Origin: Castor canadensis
Taxonomy: Eukaryota; Chordata; Mammalia; Rodentia; Castoridae
Length of the DNA: 64,000 nt
Direction of reading: 5' to 3'
NCBI RefSeq assembly: GCF_047511655.1
Contig: NC_133401.1
Span: 46,829,570 to 46,893,569 of the forward strand
Within the stretch, counting starts at the first letter, position 1. Every line of letters starts with the position of its first letter. Positions 48,813-59,094 of the stretch are shown here, piece by piece. The notes below the pieces were generated by a model that was given only the letters and a program-made list of their open reading frames with translations, did not search any database and was not told the origin of the DNA. The position numbers and the translations under genes are program-made.

Positions 48813-49031
48813 AGAAAAGAAGGAGAAGGAGGAGGAAAAGGAAGAGGGGGAGGAAGAGAGAGGGCAAAGAGGGGATAAATGGAGGAAGAAAAGGAAGGAG
48901 GGAAGAAGAGGAGGAGATGAAGAAGGAGGAGGAGAAGAAGAAGGAGGGGAGAAGAAAAAGGGGAAGAGAAGAAGGGGGAGAAGAGGAGAAAGAGAGAAGG
49001 GGAAGGGAGAGGAGGAAGGAAGAGGAAGAAT
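48813..49031 (+). repeat. (GGAGAA)n/GA-rich satellite
   Basis: About 215 bp of almost pure purine ('aggagaaggaggaggaaaag' and variants). E/G/K/R-rich plus-strand and P/S/L/F-rich minus-strand ORFs over it are low-complexity artefacts. Confidence 0.93.
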
Positions 49032-49376
49032 TTTATGCCCATACACATCAAAATTCAGAAGCAATGAAGTTCTAAAAGATTATTTTATCTAAACTGTTAT
49101 GAGAAAAATTGCAAAAATTAAATGTCCTTTAACTGCTATGTAATTGAATCAAGTAATAAAAACATATTTGTGAATAAAAACTCAAACCATGATAACTTTA
49201 TCAGGTAATTCGTGAAGTACTGGTGAAAAGGTACCACCAATTTGACTTAAGAAGAGGAAAACTTGTGATTTTGCAATCTTTTGACAGATTGTAAAACCTG
49301 TCAAGTATCTTCAAGAGGAGAAAAATTATAGGCTCATCTAATAATCATAGACAATTTAAAAAATATAAAATTCAAT
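49032..49376 (+). mobile_element. Ancient L1 scaffold, continued (diverged)
   Basis: Placed mainly by position between flanking segments of the same ancient L1. 'gagaaaaattataggctcat' then 'ctaataatcatagac' resembles the 'aaactataggccaatctcct...atgaatatagatg' RT segment. Confidence 0.4.
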
Positions 49377-49706
49377 CTGGGTGTACTGGGTCACAACTGT
49401 ACTCCTAGTTACTTAGGAGGCTGCGATCAGGAGGATTACAGTTCAAGGGCAGCCTGGGGAAAAAGTTAGAAAGATCCCCTTCTCAACTAATAAAAGCTGG
49501 GTGTGGTGACACAAAATTGTTATCCCAGCTATGCAGGAAGCATAAATAGGAGGATTATGTCTAGGTCTGCCTGGGTATAAATGTGAAACCCTATTTAAAA
49601 CATAATGAAAGCAAAAAGGGTTGGTAGTGTGGACCAAGTGGCAGATGCCTGCCTAAGAAGCATGAGGCCATGGTTTTAAACCCAACTACCCATAAATAAA
49701 TAAATA
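49377..49706 (+). mobile_element. Tripartite composite SINE (B1-B1-ID)
   Basis: First B1-like unit: 'ctgggtgtactgggtcacaa', 'ttacttaggaggctgcgatc', 'agcctggggaaaaagttaga'. Second B1-like unit: 'gctgggtgtggtgacacaaa', 'cagctatgcaggaagcataa', 'ctgcctgggtataaatgtga'. Then an ID-like unit: 'ggttggtagtgtggaccaag', 'tggcagatgcctgcctaaga', 'gccatggttttaaacccaac', ending in (AAAT)n. Confidence 0.8.
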
Positions 49707-49880
49707 TTCAGTAATTTAAACAAAGAAAATGTATCACAAAGAGTTTGGGCTTATTCTAGGAAGGAAAAGCAGGTAAAACATTTGATATCAATATAATTCA
49801 GCCCATGAACAGAATAAAGAAGGAAAAACATGAGCATCTCATCTATGTAGATGAGGCAGCGGATAAAATGCAACATCCAT
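49707..49880 (+). mobile_element. Ancient L1 scaffold, RT region
   Basis: 'ttattctaggaaggaaaagc' (cf. 'ttatcccaggaatgcaagg'), 'gcccatgaacagaataaaga', 'catgagcatctcatctatgt' and 'agatgaggcagcggataaaa' closely follow the L1 'HINR...[17 protein letters not shown]' nucleotide wording. Confidence 0.7.
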
Positions 49881-49890
49881 TCAAACACAT

Positions 49891-50105
49891 ATATATATTT
49901 TTTGGTGGTACCAGGGTTTGAACTCAGGGCATCTCATTGATAGGCAGGTGCTCTACCAGGTGAGCACTCCATCAGCCCTTTCTGTGTTGAGTATTTTTGA
50001 GGCAAACTCTTTGCCTGGCCTGGTTTCAAACCTTGATCCTCTTGATGTCTGCCTTCTGAGTAGCTAGGATTACAGGCATCAGCTGCTGTAATGTGTTTGC
50101 CTGGC
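49891..50105 (-). mobile_element. Composite SINE, reverse strand
   Basis: From left to right it reads reversed ID ('ggtggtaccagggtttgaac', 'gataggcaggtgctctacca') and then reversed B1-like ('ctggtttcaaaccttgatcc', 'tctgagtagctaggattaca', 'ggcatcagc'). A perfect 10-bp TSD 'tcaaacacat' lies at 49,881-49,890 and 50,106-50,115. Confidence 0.88.
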
Positions 50106-50159
50106 TCAAACACATTTAAAAAAAACTATATTAGCAAGCTAGAAACAAAAGGGAAATTT

Positions 50160-50416
50160 TTTTTTAATTTTCATGCAACTTAATTTTTTCCCTTTTATTT
50201 TATCATTTTTTACATTTACTTACATGTGTATACATTGTTTGGGCTCCCCCCGCACCAGGTTCCAGGGAGAACCTGTTCTGTCCTCTTCTTCTTGATTTTG
50301 TTGAAGAGAAAACGTAAGAGATAATAAAGAAAGACATAGCATTTTTGCTAATTTGGGAGAAAGATACTATACAGAGAGATTCCTAGCATTGCCTCCAGCA
50401 CTTGTGTATTGCAATA
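50160..50416 (-). mobile_element. Short reverse L1 3'-end insertion
   Basis: 3'UTR only. On the plus strand: a T-rich tail, 'tacatgtgtatacattgttt', 'gaacctgttctgtcc', 'gattttgttgaagagaaaac', 'agagagattcctagcattgc'. It matches the reverse 3'UTR at 24,840-25,090. The short direct repeat 'gaaattt' at 50,153-50,159 and 50,417-50,423 is its probable TSD. Confidence 0.8.
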
Positions 50417-51225
50417 GAAATTTCTTGATTTGAAAAAAGAACACACATGGACACAAACCTGTAGAAAAATGATACTTGATAGAAAAATGTTAAAATTTTC
50501 CTTTTAAGTTTAGGAATGATAGAAGAAGGCAGGAATGATGCAAAGAACACTTGCATTAAACACTGCAAAGTTCCCATTCAACATAATACTAAAAAGAGAA
50601 GGAAAAGCTAAAAGTATCAGACTGGAGGAAATAATTCTGCTATTTGTAAATGACATAACTGTATACATAAAAATTTTAAATACTGCCAAGTGATTAAGTG
50701 AGTAAGTGTACCAAGCAGAATTTCTGGTTACAAGATCAATACATGAAGAATTAATCATATTTCTATATCAATAATTAGAAAATTTGATTTAAAGAGAAGC
50801 AATTTATAATTCCAAAATATCAAATACTAAAATAAGTCTATTAAAACTTATGTAAGACCTCTAACCATAAAAGCAAACACATCGAGTATAATTTTAAAGA
50901 AATGACAGATATGGAGAGATATTTACATTCGTGAATTAAGTAACTCATTATTTTGAGGATTCTTGTCACTCATTTCTCCTTAACATGGTGTCTAGTCTGA
51001 TTAAAAATCTCAATTAAAATCCAAGCTGGCAGATGTTGGGACAAGCTAACTGTAAAGTTTATAGGAAAATAAAAGGGACCAAGAAAATCCAAGACTTCCC
51101 TGAAGAATAATGGTGGGATTATTTATTCTATCAGTTTTTAGTTTTTTAAATAATACAACAAAATAAAATAAACAATAGAGCAGGAAAATGATTGTAATTA
51201 GAGAATATCCACCTAATAAGAATTC
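50417..51225 (+). mobile_element. Ancient L1 scaffold, RT to thumb region
   Basis: 'aagttcccattcaacataat', 'ctgctatttgtaaatgacat' (the FADD region, here FVND), 'aactgtatacataaaa', 'ttacaagatcaatacatgaa' and 'gtttataggaaaataaaagg' follow ORF2 order. L1 copy C begins at about 51,228, apparently inserted into or next to its end. Confidence 0.65.
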
Positions 51226-51699
51226 CAGAGGATTCCAAGATGGCAGCTAGAGGTAGGAAGCAGAAAGCGAGCCTCCTACAGTGAAATCATGGAGAGACGC
51301 TGGAGACACACTTTGCAGGCATAATCACTGAGAAAACGCATAACTTTGACCCCTCCACACCTCCAGCCGGTGCAGAGAATCTCCACTTCACGTTAAACGG
51401 AGAAACGAGGAGGGCCCCCAGGGCCTCCAGTGGCCGGCACCCACTGGGAAGACGAGGACCAGGTGAGCTTTGTGGTACTGCGGTTCTCCCACAGACAAGC
51501 CTGGGCCAGAGCAGCATAGCCCCCTGGACAGACTGACCTCCACCCAAGGAAAAAAAGAGAAACTGAGTACTAAGCAATAAGAACAGTTAAGACACGCTGG
51601 AAAGAGGGTGCGGCGCACTGAGCGCTGAAGATTGGGGGAAGGGAATCCTTCCCGGGACTGTAAATAAACAAGCCGGGAGGGCGGGAGAGGCTCTGGCAG

Positions 51700-51960
51700 G
51701 AGCGGGGCGCGCGCCCAGCAACCAGGAGCGGGGAAGCTTGTGAGAGTGGCAGAGGGAGGAAAACTCCACAGGAGAGGAGGAAAGACCCACTTCCCACGTG
51801 AACTGTAAACAAACATGGCGGCTGGCAGGAGCAGCAGCACCGCCCAGTAAGCAGGAGCAGGAAAGCTTCTGAAAGTGGCAGTGGGAGGAAAACTTCAGAG
51901 GAGAGGGGGAAGACCCACCTCCCACATGAACTGTAAATAAACACGCAGGCCTGACAACGC
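51700..51960 (+). repeat. Tandem ~130-bp units in the 5'UTR of copy C
   Basis: Two similar units share 'gtggcagagggaggaaaact'/'gtggcagtgggaggaaaact', 'aagacccac', and 'gaactgtaaacaaacatggc'/'gaactgtaaataaacacgc'. They lie in the GC-rich, CpG-containing part of the 5'UTR, the usual location of the L1 internal promoter. Promoter function is inferred. Confidence 0.75.
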
Positions 51961-52290
51961 CGGGGCAGTGTCACCTTTCCCAGTGCTTGGAAAGGGGAAA
52001 GCTTGTAGCAGAGGCTCCCGCACAGGAGAACTCTGAGCAAACAAAGCCTGTGGGACCAGGTGAGTACTAAGTTCACCCCAGAGATCTGCATAAATAACAC
52101 CGCCAGCTACAGCAGGCTGAGAGCAGCAGGCAGGCAAGCCACAGTTGCAGATACCACTCTCAGAACGGTCTCCAGACTTTTTTTTTCTTTTTCTCCCTAC
52201 CTTTGATGAGAGAACAACCGAATTACACCTGCAAGCCGAAAAACTTACTGAAACTGTATTGCATTTGAACTTGGGACACTTGGTGGGGCT

Positions 52291-52291
52291 T

Positions 52292-52326
<35 letters not shown>

Positions 52327-52872
52327 GTGCAAGTGAAGGGAATGCGTAATATATTCAACAAAATAATAACAGAAAATTTCCCAAATCTAGAGAAAGATAT
52401 TCCCATACAGAAGCAAGAGGACTCCAGGACACCAAACAGACCAGATCAAAATAGAACTACTCCACGACATATCATCATTAAAACAACAAGTTCAGAAACT
52501 AAGGAAAGAATATTGAAGGCTGCAAGAGAGAAAAAACAAGTAACATACAAAGGTAAACCCATCAAAATCACAGCAGACTTCTCAACAGAAACATTAAAAG
52601 CAAGAAGAGCGTGGGGTGAGATCTTCCAGGCACTGAATGAAAAGAACTTCAACCCCAGGATACTCTACCCAGCAAAGCTATCATTCAAAATAGATGGAGC
52701 AATAAAAGTCTTCCATGATAAGCAGAAACTAAAACAATATGTGACCACAAAGCCACCATTACAAAAGATTCTGCAAGGGATCCTGCACACAGAAAGTGAC
52801 ACCCAACTTAACCATGAAAAGGCAGGCAGCACCAAATCACAGGAAAAGAAAAAGCAAGACAGTAGAGAGTAA
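52291..52872 (+). pseudogene. L1 ORF1 C-terminal part with a microsatellite-derived start, 193 codons
   Basis: An uninterrupted frame. The first ~16 residues ('MCVCVCVCVGGCVQVK') come from a (GT)n tract. From 'GMRNIFNKIITENFPNLEK' onward it is the ORF1 RNA-recognition tail and C-terminal domain ('PIKITADFSTETLKARRAW', 'RILYPAKLSFKIDGAIKVF'), ending 'KKKQDSRE' at the normal ORF1 stop. The coiled-coil needed for ORF1p trimers is absent, so a normal ORF1p cannot be made. The (GT)n tract replaces the junction between 5'UTR sequence and ORF1. Expression is unknown. Confidence 0.88.
52292..52329 (+). repeat. (GT)n microsatellite at the ORF1 deletion junction
   Basis: An alternating TG run of about 26 bp followed by 'gggtgggtgtgtgc'. 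It sits exactly where the 5'UTR is joined to codons from inside ORF1. Confidence 0.95.
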
Positions 52873-52922
52873 CATCAAGTTAGGTACACACAATCAAATC
52901 TTCAAACAACTAAGACAACTAA

Positions 52923-55900
52923 ATGGCAGGAATCACCACATACCTATCAGTACTAACACTTAATGTTAACGGAATTAATTTACCCATCAAAAGACACCGT
53001 TTGACAAAATGGATTAAAAAAGAAGATCCAACAATTTGTTGCTTACAGGAGACTCACCTCACCGACAGAAATAAGCATATGCTTAGGATGAAAGGCTGGA
53101 AGAAGATTTACCAAGCCAATGGCCCCTGAAAACAGGCAGGAGTAGCAATACTTATCTCTGACAAAGTAGACTTCAAACCTACATTGATCAAACGAGATAA
53201 AGAAGGACATTCCATACTAATAAAAGGGGAAATAGACCAAAAGGAAATAATAATCACCAATCTGTATGCACCCAATGTCAACACACCCAATTTCATCAAA
53301 CATACCCTGAAAGACCTAAAAGCACACATAAACGCCAACACAGTGCTTGTGGGAGACTTTAACACCCCATTATCATCAATAGATAGGTCATCCAAACAAA
53401 AACTCAATAAAGAAATCCAAGATCTAAAATATGCAATAGATCAAATGGACCTAGTAGATGTCTACAGAACATTTCATCCAACCTCTACACAATATACATT
53501 CTTCTCAGCAGCCCATCAAACCAATAAAAGAGGAAATTAAAAAGTTCCTGGAAGTCAATGAAAATGAAAACACAACCTACCGGAACCTATGGGACACAGC
53601 TAAGGCAGTCTTGAGAGGAAAGTTTATAGCCATGAGTGCATATATTAAAAAGATTGAAAGATCCCAAATCAATGACCTAATGATACATCTCAAACTCCTA
53701 GAAAAACAAGAACAAGGAAATCCCAAAACAAATAGAAGGAGAGAAATAATAAAAATAAAAGCTGAAATCAACGAAATAGAAACCAAAAAAAGATACAAAG
53801 AATGAAACAAAAAGTTGGTTCTTTGAAAAAATAAACAAGATCGATAGACCCCTGGCAAACCTGACTAAAATGAGGAGAGAAAAAACCCAAATTAGTAGAA
53901 TTAGGAATGCAAAAGGGGAGATAACAACAAATACCATGGAAGTCCAGGAAATCATCAGAGACTACTTTGAGAACCTATATTCAAATAAATTTGAAAATCT
54001 AAAAGAAATGGACAGATTTCTAGATACATATGATCATCCAAAACTGAACCAAGAGGAAATTAATCACCTGAATAGACCTATAACACAAAATGAAATTGAA
54101 GCAGCAATCAAGAGTCTCCCCAAAAAGAAAAGTCCAGGACCTGATGGATTCTCTGCTGAATTCTATCAGACCTTTAAAGAAGAACTGATACCAACCCTCC
54201 TTAAACTGTTCCATGAAATAGAAAGGGAAGGAAAACTGCCAAACACATTTTATGAAGCCAGTATTACACTTATCCCAAAACCAGGCAAAGACACCTCCAA
54301 AAAGGAGAACTATAGGCCAATCTCCTTAATGAACACTGATGCAAAAATCCTCAACAAAATAATGGCAAACCGAATTCAGCAACACATCAAAAAGATTATT
54401 CACCACGACCAAGTAGGCTTCATCCCAGGGATGCAGGGGTGGTTCAACATATGAAAATCAATAAACGTAATAAACCACATTAACAGAAGCAAAGACAAAA
54501 ACCACTTGATCATCTCAATAGATACAGAAAAAGTCTTTGATAAGATCCAACATCATTTCATGATAAAAGCTCTAAGAAAACTAGGAATAGAAGGAAAGTT
54601 CCTCAACATTATAAAAGCTATATATGACAAACCTACAGCCAGCATTATACTTAACGGAGAAAAACTGAAGCCATTCCCTCTAAAATCAGGAACCAGACAA
54701 GGATGCCCACTATCTCCACTCCTATTCAACATAGTACTGGAATTCCTAGCCAGAGCAATTAGGCAAGAAGAAGGAATAAAAGGAATACAAATAGGTAAAG
54801 AAACTGTCAAAATATCCCTATTTGCAGACGACATGATCCTATACCTTAAAGACCCAAAAAACTCTACCCAGAAGCTTCTAGACATCATCAATAGCTATAG
54901 CAAGGTAGCAGGATATAAAATCAACATAGAAAAATCATTAGCACTTTTATACACTAACAATGAGCAAACGGAAAAAGAATGTATGAAAACAATTCCATTT
55001 ACAATAGCCTCAAAAAAAATCAAATACCTGGGTGTAAACCTAACAAAAGATGTGAAAGACCTCTACAAGGAAAACTATACACTTCTGAAGAAAGAGATTG
55101 AGGAAGACTATAGAAAGTGGAGAGATCTCCCATGCTCATGGATTGGTAGAATCAACATAGTAAAAATGTCGATACTCCCAAAAGTAATCTACATGTTTAA
55201 TGCAATTCCCATCAAAATTCCAATGACATTCATTAAAGAGATTGAAAAATCTACTCTTAAACTTATATGGAAACACAAGAGGCCACGAATAGCAAGGCAA
55301 TACTCAGTCAAAAGAACAATGCAGGAGGTATCACAATACCTGACTTCAAACTATATTACAAAGCAATAACGATAAAAACAGCATGGTACTGGCACAAAAA
55401 CAGACATGAAGACCAGTGGAACAGAATAGAGGACCCAGATATGAAGCCACACAAGTATAAGCAACTTATCTTTGACAAAGGAGCTAAAAATATACGATGG
55501 AGAAATAGCAGCCTCTTCAACAAAAACTGCTGGGAAAACTGGTTAGCAGTTTGCAAAAAACTGAAACTAGATCCATGTATATCACCCTATACCAAGATTA
55601 ATTCAAAATGGATCAAGGATCTTAATATCAGACCCCAAACTCTTAAGTTGATACAAGAAAGAGTAGGAAATACTCTGGAGTTAGTAGGTATAGGTAAGAA
55701 CTTTCTCAATGAAACCCCAGCAGCACAGCAACTAAGAGATAGCATAGATAAATGGGACCTCATAAAACTAAAAAGCTTCTGTTCATCAAAAGAAATGTTC
55801 TCTAAACTGAAGAGAACACCCACAGAGTGGGAGAAAATATTTGCCAACTATACATCAGACAAAGGACTGAAAACCAGAATATATAGGGAACTTAAAAAAC

Positions 55901-56541
55901 TAAATTCTCCCAAAACTAATGAACCAATAAAGAAATGGGCACGTGAACTAAACAGAACTTTCTCAAAAGAAGAAATTCAAATGGCCAGAAAACACATGAA
56001 AAAATGCTCACCATCTCTAGCAATAAAGGAAATGCAAATTAAAACCATGCTAGGATTCCACCTCACCCCTGTTAGAATAGCCATCATCAGCAACACCATC
56101 AACAACAGGTGTTGGTGAGGATGCAGGGAAAAAGGAACCCTCTTACACTGTTGGTGGGAATGTAGACTAGTACAACCACTCTGGAAAAAAATTTGGATGC
56201 AACTTAAAAAGCTAGACATCGATCTACCATTTGATCCAGCAATACCACTCTTGGGGATATACCCAAAAGACTGTTACTCCAGAGGCACCTGCACACCCAT
56301 GTTTATTGTGGCACTATTCACAATAGCCAAGTTATGGAAACAGCCAAGATGTCCCAGCACTGACGAATGGATTAAGAAAATGTGGTATCTATACACAATG
56401 GAATTTTATGCAGCCATGAAGAAGAACGAAATGTTATCATTCACTGGTAAATGGATGGAATTGGAGAACATCATTCTGAGTGAGGTTAGCCTGGCCCAAA
56501 AGACCAAAAATCATATGTTCTCCCTCATATGTGGACATTAG
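52923..56541 (+). pseudogene. L1 ORF2 of copy C (endonuclease-RT; most intact RT)
   Basis: ATG at 52,923 ('MAGITTYLSVLTLNVNGIN'). Endonuclease motifs present: 'CCLQETHLTDR', 'NLYAPNVN', 'LVGDFNTPLS'. The 'SDHNALK' block is deleted (about 195 bp lost at about 53,518). Breaks: TGA at 53,127, the deletion, a 4-bp deletion near 53,800, TGA at 54,452, a frameshift near 55,300 and TGA at 56,116. RT 54,506-55,369 is intact over 287 codons: '[17 protein letters not shown]', '[19 protein letters not shown]', '[15 protein letters not shown]'. The C-terminus has '[18 protein letters not shown]' and ends 'MFSLICGH'. It cannot make full-length ORF2p but retains the catalytic FADD. Confidence 0.93.
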
Positions 56542-57069
56542 ATCAAGGGCAAACACAACAAGGGGATTGGACTATGAGCACATGATAAAAGTGAGAGCAC
56601 ACAAGGGAGGGGTGAGGATAGGTAAGACACCTAAAAAACTAGCTAGCATTTGTTGCCCTTAATGCAGAGAAACTAAAGCAGATACCTTAAAGCAACTGAG
56701 GCCAATAGGAAAAGGGGACCAGGAACTAGAGAAAAGGTTAGATCAAAAAGAATTAACCTAGAAGGTAACACCCACGCACAGGAAATCAGTGAGAGTCAAT
56801 GCCCTGTATAGCTATCCTTATCTCAACCAGCAAAACCCCTTGTTCCTTCCTATTATTGCTTATACTCTCTCTACAACAAAATTAGAGATAAGGGCAAAAT
56901 AGTTTCTGCTGGGTATTGAGGGGGGGGAGCGGGAGGGGGTGGAGTGGGTGGTAAGCGAGGGGGTGGGGGCAGGGGGGAGAAATGAACCAAGCCTTGTATG
57001 CACATATGAATAATAAAAGAAAAAAAAATAAAAAGTTACATAAAGATAGAAAAAGAAAAAAAAAAAAAG
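56542..57069 (+). mobile_element. 3'UTR, G-rich tract and double A-tail of copy C
   Basis: A G-rich run at 56,921-56,981 contains several GGG or longer blocks within 60 bp ('ggggggggagcgggaggg', 'gagggggtgggggcagggg'). It is followed by 'gccttgtatgcacatatgaa', AATAAA-like signals and two A-rich stretches separated by 'gttacataaagatag'. Confidence 0.85.
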
Positions 57070-57177
57070 GAAGAGAGCCTGAGTTGAATAGGCAGTTAGT
57101 GAGACCCACTCACTAAGTCATTAATTTCTTCTGGACACTAGCTAGCAGGTATAAGCAATTCCAATCCATTCCCTTTG

Positions 57178-57595
57178 CTATGATTTGGGTATGGTTTGAG
57201 TGACTCCTATGACTTTATGTTTTCCAATTTTATTCCCATTGTGAGGAACTAAGCAGTGGAAACATTTCATCTGACTATGATGTTTAAAGATGAGGCCTTT
57301 GGGAGATGAGAGAATTAGATAAGGTCATCAGGGTGGAGACCTCATGATTGAACCCTGGTGACTTTGTAAGAAAAGGGAGAAAGACCAAAGGACACATATA
57401 GATGTACCCCTGATCTCTTGCTATGTGATACTTTGCACCACCTCTGGACTTTGCTAACAAGAAGGTCATCACCAAATATAGCCCCTTGACCTTGGACCTC
57501 CAGAACCATGAGCCCAAATAAACCTCCTTTCTTTATGACTCACCCAGTCTGTGGTATTGTATTATTGGCAACAGAACAGGGACTGATATACCTCT
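57178..57595 (+). mobile_element. Solo LTR, MaLR (MST/MLT-like)
   Basis: Starts 'tgctatgatttgggtatggt'. Carries 'gatgaggcctttgggagatg', 'ataaggtcatcagggtggag', 'ctcatgattgaaccctggtg', 'cctccagaaccatgagccca', 'aataaacctcctttctttat' and ends 'ggcaacagaacagggactga'. This is the MaLR LTR order as I recall it. No internal region is present. It is a non-coding fossil. Confidence 0.82.
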
Positions 57596-57985
57596 GCTGA
57601 ATTTCAAATTCCTCTATGCTGGACATGGTTGCCATGACAAATTACAAAAGTGATCAGAAACTCTACAGACACAATAGTCTAGAACAGGATAATGGTTTCT
57701 TATCTTTTCTTATCAAGTGTGGGTCACTTAAGTTCAAATTTGTTCCTAGCAAGCACTAAATATATTTTAGCCAAATAAGTAAGCTAAATAAAAATGGAGT
57801 ATGTATGTTTATTTTTAACCTGTTCAATTCTGAAGCATCATAGATTCTGCCAGGATTAACAAAGGCTTAAGAGATCTTTAGATGTAGGGTAATCATACAT
57901 CCTGGCCTACACAGGAAAGTCCCAGTTTACAAGTGTTGTCCTGTGTAATTATTAGCAGTATCTGTTTTGGTTTCAAATATCATAG
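57596..57985. other. Intergenic DNA, nothing recognised
   Basis: Unassigned AT-rich sequence between the LTR and L1 copy D. Confidence 0.45.
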
Positions 57986-58329
57986 TTTTCAGCCTGGAGA
58001 TGGCGACTGGGACACGGCCTCAGATCGCATGAGCTCTGTGAACCAGGGACTTAATTGAGACACTGGAGACACACTTGGCTGAGGTAAAGCACAAGGGAAA
58101 TCTGAAACATCAGCACTCTGAACCCCTAGCTTGTGGAAGGCTTCTCCATGCCACAATTTACTAAAAGAATAGCCGGTGCTGCACACCAAGCCCTGTCCCA
58201 TAGGCCCACGGATTTGCCACTCTGCAGGCTGTGGTATCTCCAATCCTTGGGCCTGCTCCTTGGCCCCAGCAGGGCCATGCTCCCCCAAACTCCAACCCCT
58301 CAGACCCACACAATCTCTGTCAGGCTGCA

Positions 58330-58680
58330 CACCTAAGGCCTGCCAAGCTGAGGATCCACAGCCATGAACGATTTCTGCTCCCCCAGGCCAGTGCCCCTAA
58401 GTCCTGCACAGGCCTGCATGATCTCTGCTCCACTGGGCCATGCCCCTAAGGCCTGCACAGGCCTGTATGATCTCCACTCCACCAGGCCACCCCCCTAAGG
58501 CCTGCCAAGCCAGCGATCCACAGGCATTCATTATCTCAGCTGGGCTGCATCCCTAAGGCCTGCACAGGCCTGCACAACCTCTGCTGGGCTGCACCCCTCA
58601 GGCCTACCAGGCCAGCGAGCCACAGGCACGCATGATCTCCGCTTCACCAGGCCCACACTTCAAAGGCCCGCTAGATCGCC
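58330..58680 (+). repeat. GC-rich ~50-bp tandem units in the 5'UTR of copy D
   Basis: The phrases 'ctaaggcctgcacaggcctg' and 'atgatctc(t/c)gctccac(t/c)' recur at about 58,397, 58,446 and 58,553, with related 'cctgccaagccagcgatcca' units between them. They occupy the place of the ~250-bp units of A and B. Confidence 0.8.
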
Positions 58681-59094
58681 TCAATGACAGACCTCCGCCC
58701 ACAGGCCCATGGGACCCCACCCACCTGCCACCCACCACAGGAGGGCTCCAAACCTGCCAAGGAGACCCAGACAGGTCTAGATGCTAAAGGAGTAACAGCA
58801 GAACTACTAAGACTAAAATTCCACTGTTCCTGAACTGGTGATTTTTGTTGTTGTTGTTTTTTTGTTTGCCTTCCTTTAAAGGTTTGGCCCTCTGGTTTGC
58901 TCTTTGATCATCCACCATCTCTCCCTGCAGTTTTCCTTGGTACTTTCTTTTTAAATTTTTTCTTCTTTTTCCTTCTACTTCTCTTTCTTTCTCTATATTC
59001 TCCTTCTTCCTTAATTTTGTTACTTTCACTATTGTAACTCACCTAACAATAAATTATACATAGTACAGGGACAAAAACAGTACCAAGGAGATAT

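Larger units (their letters stand above)
51228..57069 (+). mobile_element. L1 copy C: best-preserved copy, ORF1 N-terminus lost
   Basis: 5' end 'gattccaagatggcagctag'. The CpG-containing 5'UTR runs to about 52,290, with two units about 130 bp apart (the 'ggaagcttgtgagagtggca' type at 51,732 and 51,861). ORF1 remnant 52,291-52,872, ORF2 52,923-56,541, 3'UTR and A-tail 56,542-57,069. Compared with A, B and D it lacks the ORF1 start and coiled-coil, and about 195 bp of the endonuclease. No clear TSD was found. It has fewer disruptions than the other three large copies, so it is probably the youngest of them. Confidence 0.9.

Noticed and set aside
48765-49092. 105-codon Glu/Gly/Lys-rich ORF and its antisense partners
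   Set aside because: Low-complexity translation of the GA-rich satellite.
51287-52332. Minus-strand ORFs of up to 176 codons over the L1 5'UTR
   Set aside because: They are antisense to a GC-rich, internally repeated 5'UTR. The internal protein repeats follow the ~130-bp DNA units, and no known domain is present.
57989-58449. Overlapping Pro/His/Ser-rich ORFs near 58 kb
   Set aside because: They translate the GC-rich repeated 5'UTR of L1 copy D in several frames.
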